Assembly: GCA_964539385.1 (NCBI GenBank)
Contig: CAZIJC010000003.1
Coordinates: forward strand, 8,914-72,913
Source of the DNA: JAUVZF01 sp964539385
GTDB taxonomy: Bacteria > Planctomycetota > Phycisphaerae > FEN-1346
DNA: 64,000 nt
Direction of reading: 5' to 3'
Below are positions 1 to 8,069 of this stretch, piece after piece. The notes beneath the pieces were generated by a model. It searched no databases. It had not been told where the DNA came from and saw only the letters and a program-made list of their open reading frames with translations. A program made the position numbers and the translations under genes. Numbering within the stretch: position 1 is the first letter of the stretch; each line of letters begins with the position of its first letter.

Positions 1-162
1 CCGACCGGGCGACTCCCGGCGGCCAAGCAACGCCTGCCGGCGGGGCTCGACAACCCACCGGCGAAGCGGGTGGACCACCGCCACCAGACTTACCACGATG
101 GCAAGGGCCAGCAACAGCGTCCCCAACCAAGGCGGCCGGTTGCCGGAATCGGTTCCGCTCAT
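1..162 (-). CDS. Membrane protein, 5' part only (third gene of ABC operon)
   Basis: Reading leftward from the ATG at 162, the frame stays open for all 54 codons to the window edge, so this is the start of a gene that continues outside. The visible part is a short polar N-terminus, one strongly hydrophobic helix (about residues 15-33) and an Arg-rich stretch, the layout of a single-pass membrane protein. Its ATG overlaps the TGA of the permease gene (ATGA), so it is translationally coupled to the exporter operon. Too little is visible to name it; an accessory subunit of the exporter is an inference from position only. Confidence 0.7.
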   Translation of the reverse strand, partial: MSGTDSGNRPPWLGTLLLALAIVVSLVAVVHPLRRWVVEPRRQALLGRRESPGR

Positions 163-2052
163 GCCGCCACCTCCCGCTTCTTCAGAAGGTAAGCCCCCAC
201 CGACACGAGCACCACCGTGCCGAGCGCCGCCCAACCGAACGAGACCGCCATCTGCGTGAGCGGTATCACCTGGCCCATGCTGACCGTTTCGTCCGGCAGC
301 AGGGCCCACACGTCCGGCAAGGGGACAACCACGTGTTCGGCCAGGTCGTTCCAGCCATCCCATTCCCAGTGGGCCTCGGCCCACCGCGCCGCCCGCCACG
401 CCACGCCGCGCACCCAGGTCTCCCGGAGGAGGAAACCGCGCAGGAAATCGCGCATAAAACTCGCCAGCAGCAGAACGGCCGTACCGAGAATGCTCGTATA
501 CCAGGTGAACCGCGTGCTCGGCAGCACACCCACTGCGGCCAGGACCGTTCCGAAAAACCACACGCACAGGATGGCCTTTGCGAAATGGACCGCAAACGGG
601 CCGCCGTCAAGACGCAGCCGTATGCTTCCAGGCACCAGACCGATGGCGTCGTCAGCCGTCAGGCACTCCAGCCGCACTTCCAGGGGTCCGCCGTGCCAAA
701 ACGCCCGGTCGAGATAGAGCAGTGTGGCGTGGTGCGCTTCGGGGGTGAATGTCAGGGCCTTCCGCGTGCCGGTCGCAGGATTCAAGAACGTGGCCTTGGC
801 GGCCGGCTGGACCGTGGCCGGGCTCCACGCCTCGAGCCGGAGGCGGATCTCGACCGCCGTGTCCGCCGAACCGAGAACGTTGCCCGGGACGTTGTCGAAT
901 CGAAGAACCGCCATTTGGCGCGGCAGTTCGGTGCGGCCGACCAGGTAGGCCCCGCCGCGGTCCGCCGAGGGACGGTCCTGTGGTGCGGCCTGGAGGTGGA
1001 ACTCCCGGCCCGCCGGGCCGATGATGCGCACGGCGCCGCCGCCGGCGCCGAGCAGGCACCCGGCCGTTTCGGCCGTGATGTCCAGGTGAAAGCCGCCCGA
1101 TGGCGGCACGTTCAGCACCCCTTCGACGGGCTCGGCCAGCGGGCCCGCAACGGGGACCTCCAGGACGCCCGACGGGGGGACTTCGGCAATCACCTGACGT
1201 ACCAACTGCGCGCCGTCGTCCCGCGTCGGGGGTCGGGCGGCGGCGCCCGGGCTTTCAGATACCAGCCAGACGTTCACCTTCACGGGCGTCTTGTCGCCTT
1301 GCGAGGATGGGCGAACCTTCAGCGCGACCCGCAGCCGCACCGTCCCGGATGCAGCCCACTCGCGCAGCGGCGTCTCGCTCAGGTTCCATCTCAGGGGCAT
1401 ACTGGTTTGGCCGAGAATCCAGCGGACGCCGGGCTCGGGCGGCACGTCGGGCGGGAAATGAATGTGCACGTCCGGGCCCGCGTCCACCGTCCGGTAGCGG
1501 TACGTGGTGAGCGGGCCGTCGCGGGCCGCCGCCTCGAGAGCGTTGACATCGGCCGGATGCGCTGCGCGCCGGCGCGCTTCTTCAAGGCGGCGTGCAGCCA
1601 GCGAGCGGATGCCGCCGGCGCGCGCCAGGACGTACCCATAGGCCCCGGCACCGATTAGCGCGAGCGTGGCCAGCACGAGAATCGACATGCCGACCGTCTT
1701 GCCGGCCACGATCTCCCACCGGCCGACGGGCTTGGTGGCCACGCTGTAGGACACCTTCGTCTCCATCTCGGCGGGGATCGAGTACGTGGCGAAAAACACG
1801 CCGAGCACAACCGCCACAACCGCCATGACCAGCAAACTGGTTCCGACCGCGGCCGGGACGCCCTCGAAGACGGGATCGAAACGCGGCGACGACAGGTCTG
1901 TCAGGATGAGAACCGAGACGGCCAGCGGCGCGAGAATCCACAGACGCATCCGCATGCCCTGGCGAAACGTGACGAGGGCAACCGCCCACGTGCGCCGCCA
2001 CACGCGCAGCCGCCGCCGCGAGGAAACGGACGCCTGGCTGGTCTGGTCGCGC

Positions 2053-2060
<8 letters not shown>
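159..2060 (-). CDS. ABC-2 type transporter permease
   Basis: Inner-membrane subunit that would work with the ATPase encoded just upstream. Of 633 residues, hydrophobic helices lie near 40-58, 70-95, 122-146, 495-515, 520-540 and 603-627, with a large, mostly extracytoplasmic region (about 150-490) between the third and fourth. This six-helix layout with a big loop is typical of ABC-2 permeases with an enlarged periplasmic domain. I chose the start MAKRDQ at 2060: its ATG overlaps the last 8 bases of the ATPase gene, whereas an earlier ATG at 2135 would add a 25-residue Pro-rich tail inside the ATPase gene. The substrate cannot be told from sequence. Confidence 0.85.
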
Positions 2061-2982
<922 letters not shown>

Positions 2983-3044
2983 GGGTGCCTCGCAGGTGGG
3001 CTACCCGGCGGCCCCGGCGCCGCTGCCGGCAAGGGCAGGGGGGG

Positions 3045-3242
3045 TCAACGGGAGCCGGCCCGTTGCTTCCTGAGTGTCTGCCGCTGCGCCTTCCTCAACT
3101 GCCGCCGCTTGCGCTCGCTTGGCTTCTCGTAATAACTGTTTCGCTTGATCTCCTTGGTGAGACCTTCCTTCTCGCACAGTTTCTTGAAGCGCTTCAGCAT
3201 CTGCTCGACGGTTTCGTTACCTCTGGACCGGATCTTAAGCAT
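3045..3242 (-). CDS. rpsU: 30S ribosomal protein S21
   Basis: Small basic protein of the 30S subunit, close to the usual 60-70 residues. The sequence has the family pattern: an initial I-R-x-R-G-N-E-x-x-E block, then KRFKKLCEKEG and SYYEKPSERKRRQ, and a Lys/Arg-rich tail. I chose the ATG at 3242 (MLKIRSRG), because family members begin within a few residues of this point; GGAG lies about 13 bases upstream. An in-frame start at 3281 would add 13 residues that the family lacks. A consensus-like promoter lies 50-80 bases upstream. Confidence 0.93.
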   Translation of the reverse strand: MLKIRSRGNETVEQMLKRFKKLCEKEGLTKEIKRNSYYEKPSERKRRQLRKAQRQTLRKQRAGSR

Positions 3243-3293
3243 GTTCCTGCCGACACTCCTTTCCGCGACCTTCTGCCGCACGTATCATCACCC

Positions 3294-3321
3294 AGTATAC
3301 ACACACCCGGCGACAAAGCAA
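3294..3321 (-). promoter_or_regulatory. Sigma70-type promoter of rpsU
   Basis: On the minus strand, -35 TTGCTT (3321-3316), a 16-bp spacer and -10 TATACT (3299-3294). It lies about 50 bases upstream of the rpsU start, and nothing else on this strand is close enough to use it. Confidence 0.6.
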
Positions 3322-3348
3322 GGGTTTTATGCGCGCCGTGAATGCAAC

Positions 3349-3465
3349 CTAGCCGCTGGCGCATCCAGGGCCTTGCGCCACATCTGTGCGGGCCGCGGCC
3401 AAGGCCGCGAGCGCGAGCACGAGAACCGCGCCCGCAAGCACAAGATTCCGCCTGCTATCGCTCAT
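3349..3465 (-). CDS. Small hydrophobic peptide, 38 residues
   Basis: A 38-codon reading frame with an ideal ribosome binding site (GGAGG, six bases before the ATG at 3465). The peptide begins MSDSRRN and continues as one Ala/Leu/Val-rich hydrophobic helix (about residues 8-25) ending in AAA, then a short polar tail with one Cys. It could be a single-pass membrane peptide, or a secreted peptide with a signal sequence of which little mature protein remains. It ends upstream of the rpsU promoter on the same strand. No family is recognised; the case rests on the Shine-Dalgarno and the composition. Confidence 0.45.
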   Translation of the reverse strand: MSDSRRNLVLAGAVLVLALAALAAARTDVAQGPGCASG

Positions 3466-3715
3466 GGTTTGCCTCCAGCCGAGACCCACAGTTCCCCTCG
3501 ATCAACCTAACGGACGCGAAAGCGCGAGTGGCGCACCTTGGGCGTATGATAGCCTCGGCCGCAGGAGTTGGCGTCATCCGAGACTGCGACAATTGCAGGG
3601 CCGTGTTCGTCTGCTTCAGGGGCCAAGGTTGCCCTCAGTGTTGGGCTCCTCCAGCGGCCCCCAGGTAGCCCCATGAAACCAACCCCAAAATCACCGTTCT
3701 GGCTTCCCAAACCCT

Positions 3716-3732
3716 ACGTCCGATAATGAGTG
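3716..3732 (+). repeat. Left prophage attachment repeat (dif-like XerC arm plus centre)
   Basis: The 17 bases ACGTCCGATAATGAGTG are repeated exactly at 47820-47836, at the other end of the phage gene block. They split as an 11-bp XerC-like arm ending in CCGATAA and a 6-bp centre TGAGTG. To the right the left copy runs into CGGGGAGGTGC, which does not look like a XerD arm. This is what is expected if phage and chromosome recombined by XerC strand exchange next to the XerC arm. The flanking stretch 3466-3715 shows no gene that I can support. Confidence 0.65.
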
Positions 3733-3820
3733 CGGGGAGGTGCCGAAAAACGGACCTATGGCGGGGAGTCGATAGGTGGGTGGCGGGCCTTGCGCGCGCA
3801 GGCAGGGAAGGGCGGGAGTA

Positions 3821-3942
3821 TCGAACCCCCACGCCGAGTTGGAGTCTGACCCCGACCGGCCAATGGTGATGACGGTGGGAATCTGACAAACGCGGGGGTT
3901 CGATTTCGCCGAAATCTGGTGCATGGTTTCAGACTCCAACTC
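3821..3942. repeat. Two interleaved inverted repeats near the left prophage end
   Basis: TCGAACCCCC (3821-3830) pairs with GGGGGTTCGA (3893-3902), and a perfect 14-bp inverted repeat starting GAGTTGGAGTCTGA (3836-3849) pairs with 3929-3942. The order is A-B-A'-B', so an RNA could not form both as simple hairpins but could form a pseudoknot. As DNA they may be protein-binding sites. The region is non-coding and lies between the attachment repeat and the first phage gene. Confidence 0.5.
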
Positions 3943-4014
3943 TATGCGACACCCCCAGGTTAGGCGGCTCCCAAAAGCCGCGTCAAGAAAAAAACGAAAA
4001 AAAATCCGCCGGCC

Positions 4015-4043
4015 TTGCTTTCGCCGGGTTTTTCAGCCATAAT
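4015..4043 (+). promoter_or_regulatory. Sigma70-type promoter of the lipoprotein-like gene
   Basis: -35 TTGCTT (4015-4020), a 17-bp spacer and -10 CATAAT (4038-4043), 36 bases upstream of the ATG at 4080. The gene stands alone on this strand, so this is its likely own promoter. Confidence 0.55.
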
Positions 4044-4079
4044 GACATAGAAATCCTGGCATTCGTGGGAGTCGGAATC

Positions 4080-4487
4080 ATGGGTAACTTGCGCATGCGT
4101 TTGCCGATGTTGTTGTCTCTGGCGGCCCTGGTGTCCGCGGTCGTGGCCCTGATCCTGGCGATTGGTGCCTGCCGGCAGCCGGCGGCCGAGGTGGTGGTTG
4201 TTGACGAGGCCGGCCGTGTTCGCGTGCGGCTCGGCGTCCTTGGCGACAACACCATTGGTCTCGGCCTGTATGACGCCAACGGGCGCCGGCGCGGTGCCTT
4301 TCATTTTGTTGAGGCCCTTGACGCGGCCAGTCTCGAGGTAAAAGGCACCGGCGCCCCGTACTCGCCTACCGTCACGGTGGCCACGGTGGGGACGGCCATG
4401 GTTTCCCTGGGCGACGAGGATGGCCGGTTCTTCGGTTTGACTCCCAACGGCCCGCAGACCTTTCTCAATCCCTTCCCGCCCCCTTAG
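4080..4487 (+). CDS. Lipoprotein-like prophage gene with its own promoter (candidate moron)
   Basis: 135 residues. A hydrophobic helix (about 8-29) ends in the lipobox-like IGAC, so the product is either a lipoprotein acylated on this Cys or an N-terminally anchored membrane protein. The rest is rich in short beta-strand repeats such as VVVDEAGRVRVRLGV and GLGLYDANGRRRGAF, each built on a D-x-x-G-R turn. I prefer the ATG at 4080 (GGGAG about ten bases upstream) over the GTG at 4065. The gene is isolated at the prophage edge, opposite in strand to its neighbours, and has its own promoter, which is typical of genes expressed in lysogens. A role in superinfection exclusion or host surface change is an inference. 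Confidence 0.65.
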   Translation: MGNLRMRLPMLLSLAALVSAVVALILAIGACRQPAAEVVVVDEAGRVRVRLGVLGDNTIGLGLYDANGRRRGAFHFVEALDAASLEVKGTGAPYSPTVTVATVGTAMVSLGDEDGRFFGLTPNGPQTFLNPFPPP

Positions 4488-4704
4488 ACGGCGGGCGCCC
4501 TCTGGTCAGGGCGATCCCCCGTGCCGCTGCCGCGGCTCGCACGGCCTTCGCCGAGACCGACCGCCCAAATCGACGGCTGAGGTTGGCCGCGATCGCCGGG
4601 GCCTGGTAGCCGGCCGAGGCCATTCGCTTGAGCACACTGCGCGGCCGACCGCGCCGGCCAGTTGCCGTAAATTGAATCGCATCCCACCAGTTGACTGCCA
4701 CCAT
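4465..4704 (-). CDS. Small DNA-binding-type protein, paralogue A
   Basis: 79 residues starting MVAVNWWDAIQF. It is clearly a paralogue of the product of 4978-5196: both share the NWW N-terminus, a basic GRxGRP stretch, an M-A-x-A-G-x-Q-A-P-x-I-A-A helix and an F-G-R-[ST]-V-[ST]-A-x-A-V-R helix. Two helices separated by a short turn followed by Arg/Lys suggest a helix-turn-helix, as in small phage regulators, but no family is certain. An upstream extension to 4950 would be Pro/Arg-rich and unlike the paralogue. Its 3' end overlaps the convergent lipoprotein-like gene by 23 bases. A terminator separates it from its paralogue, so it may be expressed less or from its own promoter. Confidence 0.65.
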   Translation of the reverse strand: MVAVNWWDAIQFTATGRRGRPRSVLKRMASAGYQAPAIAANLSRRFGRSVSAKAVRAAAAARGIALTRGRPPSKGAGRD

Positions 4705-4755
4705 AGGTTCCCATTCGGCCAGGCCGTTGGCACAAATCAAGGAAAAAGGGCCAGG

Positions 4756-4817
4756 ATGGCGCAGGACGGCCGCGAGCCCCTGGGGGATGGCCCACCATAG
4801 CCTCGCTTCACTCCGCG
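4756..4817. repeat. Dispersed intergenic repeat, copy 1 of 3
   Basis: About 60 bases related to 13471-13530 and 35762-35822. All three begin AT(G/T)GCGC, carry GGCCGC about ten bases in, and share TAGCC-CGCT with CCGCG at the end; similarity appears to go on for some 40 more bases. All lie between genes. In copy 2 the sequence could encode a 46-residue peptide, but copy 1 does not keep that frame. Confidence 0.45.
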
Positions 4818-4890
4818 TGGCGTGGCGCAAGCCTGGTGGCCCAGGGCAGGGCGTGGCGCGGGGGTCACGGCCATCCTGGCGGGAGCGCGC

Positions 4891-4931
4891 AAAAAAAGGG
4901 CCGGCCCCAGGGGTGGTGGCCTGGGGCCGGC
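4891..4931 (-). terminator. Intrinsic terminator on the minus strand
   Basis: A perfect 12-bp stem (GCCGGCCCCAGG at 4900-4911 with CCTGGGGCCGGC at 4920-4931) is followed on the minus strand by CC and seven T (4897-4891). It lies about 45 bases after the stop of the 4978-5196 gene and should end most of the leftward transcript that starts near 8.04 kb. Confidence 0.8.
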
Positions 4932-4977
4932 GGTTACCGTGCCGCGACAAGCGGCATCGGCCATGGTGGTCTGACGG

Positions 4978-5196
4978 TTAGGTGTGGGGCCGGCCGCGCT
5001 TCAGCGTGATCTTCGCGCGGGCGGCGGCCTTGCGCACGGCCAGGGCCGTGACCGTTCGGCCAAAGTGCTCCGTTAGGATGGCCGCTATCTCCGGCGCCTG
5101 CCGGCCGGCCTTGGCCATTTGCCGCAGCATGGTGACCGGCCGCCCCGGTCGGCCCTTTGTCAATTGTATGGTATTCCACCAGTTGATTGCTGCCAT
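4978..5196 (-). CDS. Small DNA-binding-type protein, paralogue B
   Basis: 72 residues, MAAINWWNTIQLTKG and on, with a basic C-terminus (TLKRGRPHT). It is the intact, compact partner of the 4465-4704 gene, with the same order of elements: NWW start, GRPGRP basic loop, helix MAKAGRQAPEIAAIL, turn, helix TVTALAVRKAAARAKI. This looks like a small helix-turn-helix protein whose second helix would read DNA. AAAGGG precedes the ATG. It is the last gene before the strong minus-strand terminator. Confidence 0.7.
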   Translation of the reverse strand: MAAINWWNTIQLTKGRPGRPVTMLRQMAKAGRQAPEIAAILTEHFGRTVTALAVRKAAARAKITLKRGRPHT

Positions 5197-5208
5197 GGGA
5201 TTGCCCTT

Positions 5209-5478
5209 TCACGTGGTGACCACGTCGGCGTGGTCACGGATAAACCTGGCCGAGTCGCCCAGGTAGGCGGCCATGCCCTTGCCGTCGAGTGGGGTGAGGG
5301 CCTTGAGCACCGCTTTCCAGGGGCCGGCCAGGCCCTTGCGTTTGCCGACCGGGCGTACCGTGATGCCGCTGCCATTGACCTTGACCAGCACGTTATACCG
5401 CTCGCCCTCAAGGTACATCGACAGGTGTAGCACGGCCGTGCCGTCTGGTTTGTTGGTGACCTCAATGGCCATGGTCAT
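5209..5478 (-). CDS. Hypothetical phage protein, 89 residues
   Basis: Not recognised. It is a small soluble protein with an N-terminal beta-rich part (about residues 4-45, including MYLEGERYNVLVKVNGSGI) and a helical C-terminal half around WKAVLKAL and MAAYLGDSARFIRDHADVV. The start at 5478 overlaps the stop of the upstream gene (ATGA), which favours it over the internal ATG at 5472. It is the fifth gene of the leftward 8.0-kb operon. Confidence 0.65.
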   Translation of the reverse strand: MTMAIEVTNKPDGTAVLHLSMYLEGERYNVLVKVNGSGITVRPVGKRKGLAGPWKAVLKALTPLDGKGMAAYLGDSARFIRDHADVVTT

Positions 5479-5915
5479 TCCCCCCCGGCCGCGTGTGCAT
5501 CCTGGGCCTTGATGATTTGCTGCACGTGCTCCCGCACGGTATCGACCTTGACCACGAAACCCTGCCCCGACTCCGGGGCCAGGCGCTCGGCCTTATACGT
5601 CCTGTAGGCGCACTCCGCGGCCTTACCGCAGCACGCCCAACATATCGACAAGGCCAAATCCGCCGGGCCACTGCCGGCGTAGCCGAATTGAAACCCGGTG
5701 GGACTGTGCCGCACCACGTGGGGCAGGGGGACCTTTTTGCCCACGGCGTCCATCACCTCGGCCTTGACCGTCCCGTCGGTCTGCCGCTGCACGATGATGA
5801 GATTGTTGCCTGCCAGGCCAAGGCCGGCCGCGCAGCACGTCGAGCAAAAACCCGTATCGCTGTATACCAGGCTCAAGCGCCGGGTGTGCTTTCTGCATAG
5901 GCTGCATTGTGCCAT
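5475..5915 (-). CDS. Cysteine-containing hypothetical phage protein
   Basis: 146 residues. The N-terminus has C4-x2-C7 and a second group, CSTCC at 24-28, about 17 residues on, which looks like a treble-clef or zinc-ribbon type site; a further cluster CWACC...C lies at 93-102. No enzyme family is recognised. The ATG at 5915 is preceded by AAAGGTGGTG, the same ribosome-binding leader found before other genes of this operon, and the TGA overlaps the next start. Confidence 0.65.
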   Translation of the reverse strand: MAQCSLCRKHTRRLSLVYSDTGFCSTCCAAGLGLAGNNLIIVQRQTDGTVKAEVMDAVGKKVPLPHVVRHSPTGFQFGYAGSGPADLALSICWACCGKAAECAYRTYKAERLAPESGQGFVVKVDTVREHVQQIIKAQDAHAAGGE

Positions 5916-6011
5916 TGTGCACCACCTTTTTGTTGAGGGTTTCCCCTAGCACCGGCAGGGCGCCCATGACCGCCACGAGCCATCCCGCCGGCACCAGGTG
6001 AGAGGCTGTGT

Positions 6012-6422
6012 TTACGCTTCCGCTGTCGGCCCCGGCAAATGCTTGAAGTGTTCGACCACCGTTTCGACGTAATCCGCACACCGGGCGGCGCCGGCGATCT
6101 CATCGCCCCGCATTCGCAACGGTTGTGTGTGCCGCAGCAACACGGTGGCCTCTTGTAGTGCTTTGTCGATGCGTTCTAACTGTGCCATGATGCGCTGGCC
6201 GCCCTTGATCCCCCTGGCCGCTGCTGTTTCGCGCTCGACAAAGGCAGACACGGCCGCCTCGGCGCCCCAGGGCGACGAATCGACCAGCGTGTGCGCGGGC
6301 ACCGTCGATTCGGTGCCTGGCAGGAGTTGCGCATCATCCCGGTTTGCCCGCCATCCCTTGCCTTTCGCGTCCAGCGCGACGGTCCACTCTTGCCCCCACA
6401 CTTTTATGCGGAGCGTGCTCAT
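6012..6422 (-). CDS. Hypothetical phage protein, 136 residues
   Basis: Not recognised. The N-terminal third (MSTLRIKVWGQEWTVALD) looks like a small beta-sheet domain; the rest is helical, with a stretch of heptad-like spacing around IMAQLERIDKALQEATVLL. I chose the ATG at 6422 because AAAGGTGG lies eight bases upstream; the frame is open further 5' but only through the repeated intergenic leader. Confidence 0.65.
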   Translation of the reverse strand: MSTLRIKVWGQEWTVALDAKGKGWRANRDDAQLLPGTESTVPAHTLVDSSPWGAEAAVSAFVERETAAARGIKGGQRIMAQLERIDKALQEATVLLRHTQPLRMRGDEIAGAARCADYVETVVEHFKHLPGPTAEA

Positions 6423-6426
6423 AAGA

Positions 6427-6491
6427 CACCACCTTTCTACATGGCCACCATTGGCCGGCCGGCAGGTCCGGCCCCAGGGCCAGGCCCGCCG
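6427..6491. repeat. Gene-leader repeat, copy 1 of 3
   Basis: GC-rich leader that carries the ribosome binding site of the 6012-6422 gene. It contains CACCACCTTTC followed by GGCCACCATTGGCCGGCCGG, shared with copies at 7406-7490 and 7864-7944. On the minus strand it reads as a palindromic GC block ending in AAAGGTGGTG just before the start codon. Confidence 0.6.
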
Positions 6492-6495
6492 AGGC

Positions 6496-7403
6496 TCATT
6501 CCTCAAGGTTATCTACCAGGTCGGACACGGCCGCCCAATTGTCGGCCACGCCTTGCAGGTGCTTGCGGGCCTCGGCTTCGCGGTCGAGCCCTTGCTCCCA
6601 TAGGGTCTTATCGCGCTCGGCCTTGACCGCTTTGGTGATAAGGTCATCGAGCGTGGCCGGCTCAAGGGCGTCCAACTCCCAGGAATCCTCACCGTACTCG
6701 ACCACGTAGCCCTCATATCGAGAATCGGTCACCTTTGCGGGGTTGGGCGGCGGTTGGTACTCGTCAACCTGGTCCATGTTCAAGGCCAGGCGGGTGAGGC
6801 GCACCGGCTCATCGAGAAATAGGTCGAGCCGGTCGCGTATATCCCTGGTCATGTCGATGCCGCTTGGGTCATGGTCGCCCAGGTGCAGCAACAAGATGCC
6901 CTGCCCCCGGCCCTGGTGCTGCTGAAACCGCCGGATGGCGGCGTCCCACATTTCGCTTTGACTCATGTAGCCGCGGCACGCCATGTAATCGACGCGGAGA
7001 CGCTTGGCAATGGTGTCCAGCACGCCGGCCAGGGCTTCCTTTTCGATCCAGACCTCGTTGGCTGCGCGGCCCACAGGTCGAGCCGGAACTGGTCGGCCAC
7101 CGCCTCGATCATGCTTTCGGGCGACCGCCAGGTCGGATAGGCTTCAAGGTTGCGCGTGCGGTCCTCAATCGCATCCCAATCCACCAGGCCGGCCAGGCGG
7201 GCGTCGGACAGGATGGCCCCCAGGCGCTTGTAGTTCCGCTGCACGTTCGGCATGAGACCGCGGGCCACGAATTGGTAATAGAGTTGCCGCAAGGTGAGGC
7301 GGTAACCCTGCCCGCGGTATTCCTCGATGATGGCGTTTGCCCGATTGATGGTCTCGAGTGTCGCCGGCTTGAAATCCTTGTCCACGTATCGGATGCGCGG
7401 CAT
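6496..7403 (-). pseudogene. Spo11/topoisomerase VI-A-like TOPRIM protein (Mini-A type), frameshifted
   Basis: Two overlapping frames make one gene of about 300 codons. The first (start 7403, MPRIRYVDKDF) contains LTLRQLYYQF at residues 37-46, the winged-helix motif that holds the catalytic tyrosine in Spo11 and topoisomerase VI A subunits. The second (from about 7060 leftward) continues with the TOPRIM glutamate motif VWIEKEAL and the acidic motif GDHDPSGIDM. The frames join if one base is restored near 7059-7062, where CAGCCAACGAG would read CAGCCCAACGAG (WAAQPNEVWIEKEA). Stand-alone A-subunit-like proteins of this kind are known from mobile elements as Mini-A. A real mutation, a sequencing error in a C run, or recoding are all possible. 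The ATG has AAAGGTGGTG upstream. Confidence 0.75.
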
Positions 7404-7405
7404 AT

Positions 7406-7490
7406 CCCACCACCTTTCCTGGCCACCATTGGCCTGCCGGCAGGTCTGGCCCCCACGGCCAGGCCCGCCGGCGGGCCAATGGCCCGCCTG
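7406..7490. repeat. Gene-leader repeat, copy 2 of 3
   Basis: Leader of the Spo11-like gene. It shares CCCACCACCTTTCCTGGCCA and the following palindromic GGCC blocks with copy 3 (7864-7944), ends in a GGCCCGCCGGCGGGCC palindrome also present there, and supplies the AAAGGTGGTGGG ribosome binding site on the minus strand. Confidence 0.65.
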
Positions 7491-7492
7491 AA

Positions 7493-7861
7493 TCATTCGC
7501 CCATGGCCGCCCGGTTGCCCGCCTCTTGCAGTATGGCCGCTTGGGTGATTTCTTCGCAGGTAAGAACGTAGTGCGGCGCCGGCCCCCACACCAGGTCACC
7601 CCAATAGAGCGCCTCATGCAGCCGGACCTCGGCTTTGCGCTGGCCCGTCGGCTCATAGACGTAGACCACCCGGTCACGCCTTGGTTCGATGCCGGCGTCA
7701 CGGATGGCCGCCAGCGCCTGCCAAAGCGCTTCTGTGAGTGACCGGCCTTCGCCCGGCTCGCCGTCGCCAAGCCACTGGCCATTGACCACCTGGGCCAACC
7801 ACCCGGCGGCCTGCATTGTGCCGTACATGCAGACCTCTGCAACCACCTTGGCCTTTCGCAT
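7493..7861 (-). CDS. Hypothetical phage protein, first gene of the leftward 8-kb operon
   Basis: 122 residues starting MRKAKVVAEVCMYG. Predicted alpha/beta: a strand (VVAEVCMYGTM), helices (SLTEALWQALAAIRDAGIE), a strand (RVVYVYEP) and a C-terminal helix (EEITQAAILQEAGNRAAMGE). No family is recognised. I chose the ATG at 7861, which follows the AAAGGTGGTGGG leader; a longer frame to 7972 only runs through the repeat. It is the first gene downstream of the consensus minus-strand promoter at 8042-8069. Confidence 0.65.
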   Translation of the reverse strand: MRKAKVVAEVCMYGTMQAAGWLAQVVNGQWLGDGEPGEGRSLTEALWQALAAIRDAGIEPRRDRVVYVYEPTGQRKAEVRLHEALYWGDLVWGPAPHYVLTCEEITQAAILQEAGNRAAMGE

Positions 7862-7863
7862 AA

Positions 7864-7944
7864 CCCACCACCTTTCCTGGCCACCATTGGCCGGCCGGCA
7901 GGTCCGGTGATCCCCAGGCCCGCCGGCGGGCCAATGCCCGCCTG
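7864..7944. repeat. Gene-leader repeat, copy 3 of 3
   Basis: Leader of the 7493-7861 gene, with CCCACCACCTTTCCTGGCCA, the GGCCGGCCGG block and the CCCGCCGGCGGGCCAAT block found in copy 2. Because it lies between the operon promoter and the first gene, it would form GC-rich structure in the 5' untranslated region. Confidence 0.65.
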
Positions 7945-8041
7945 CCTCTGCCGCATCGGTCGGGCGCCCCAAGGGCCGGGCCTACCGCCCTGCGCCGGTT
8001 GTCATTTACGCCCGACTATTCACTTGCCAAAGCACTACTGC

Positions 8042-8069
8042 ATTATACCCCATTTGGGGCATTTGTCAA
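8042..8069 (-). promoter_or_regulatory. Consensus sigma70 promoter of the leftward 8-kb operon
   Basis: Minus strand: a perfect -35 TTGACA (8069-8064), a 16-bp spacer and a perfect -10 TATAAT (8047-8042). The spacer contains the dyad CCCCAAATGGGG, so a bound repressor would block the promoter. This is the best promoter in the window. Confidence 0.85.

Noticed and set aside
3811..3860. tRNA-like T-arm (GGGGGTTCGATACTCCC on the minus strand)
   Set aside because: No acceptor, D or anticodon arms can be folded around it, and the second GGGGGTTCGA at 3893 lacks a T-stem. It is counted only as part of the inverted repeats.
3964..3981. Hairpin GCGGCT-CCCAAA-AGCCGC as a terminator
   Set aside because: The adjoining A run lies on the wrong side for the plus strand, and on the minus strand the T run precedes the stem; no gene ends there.
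4691..4981. Plus-strand frame over the dispersed repeat and the terminator
   Set aside because: No ribosome binding site; the frame covers a clear minus-strand terminator and an intergenic repeat whose other copies do not keep it.
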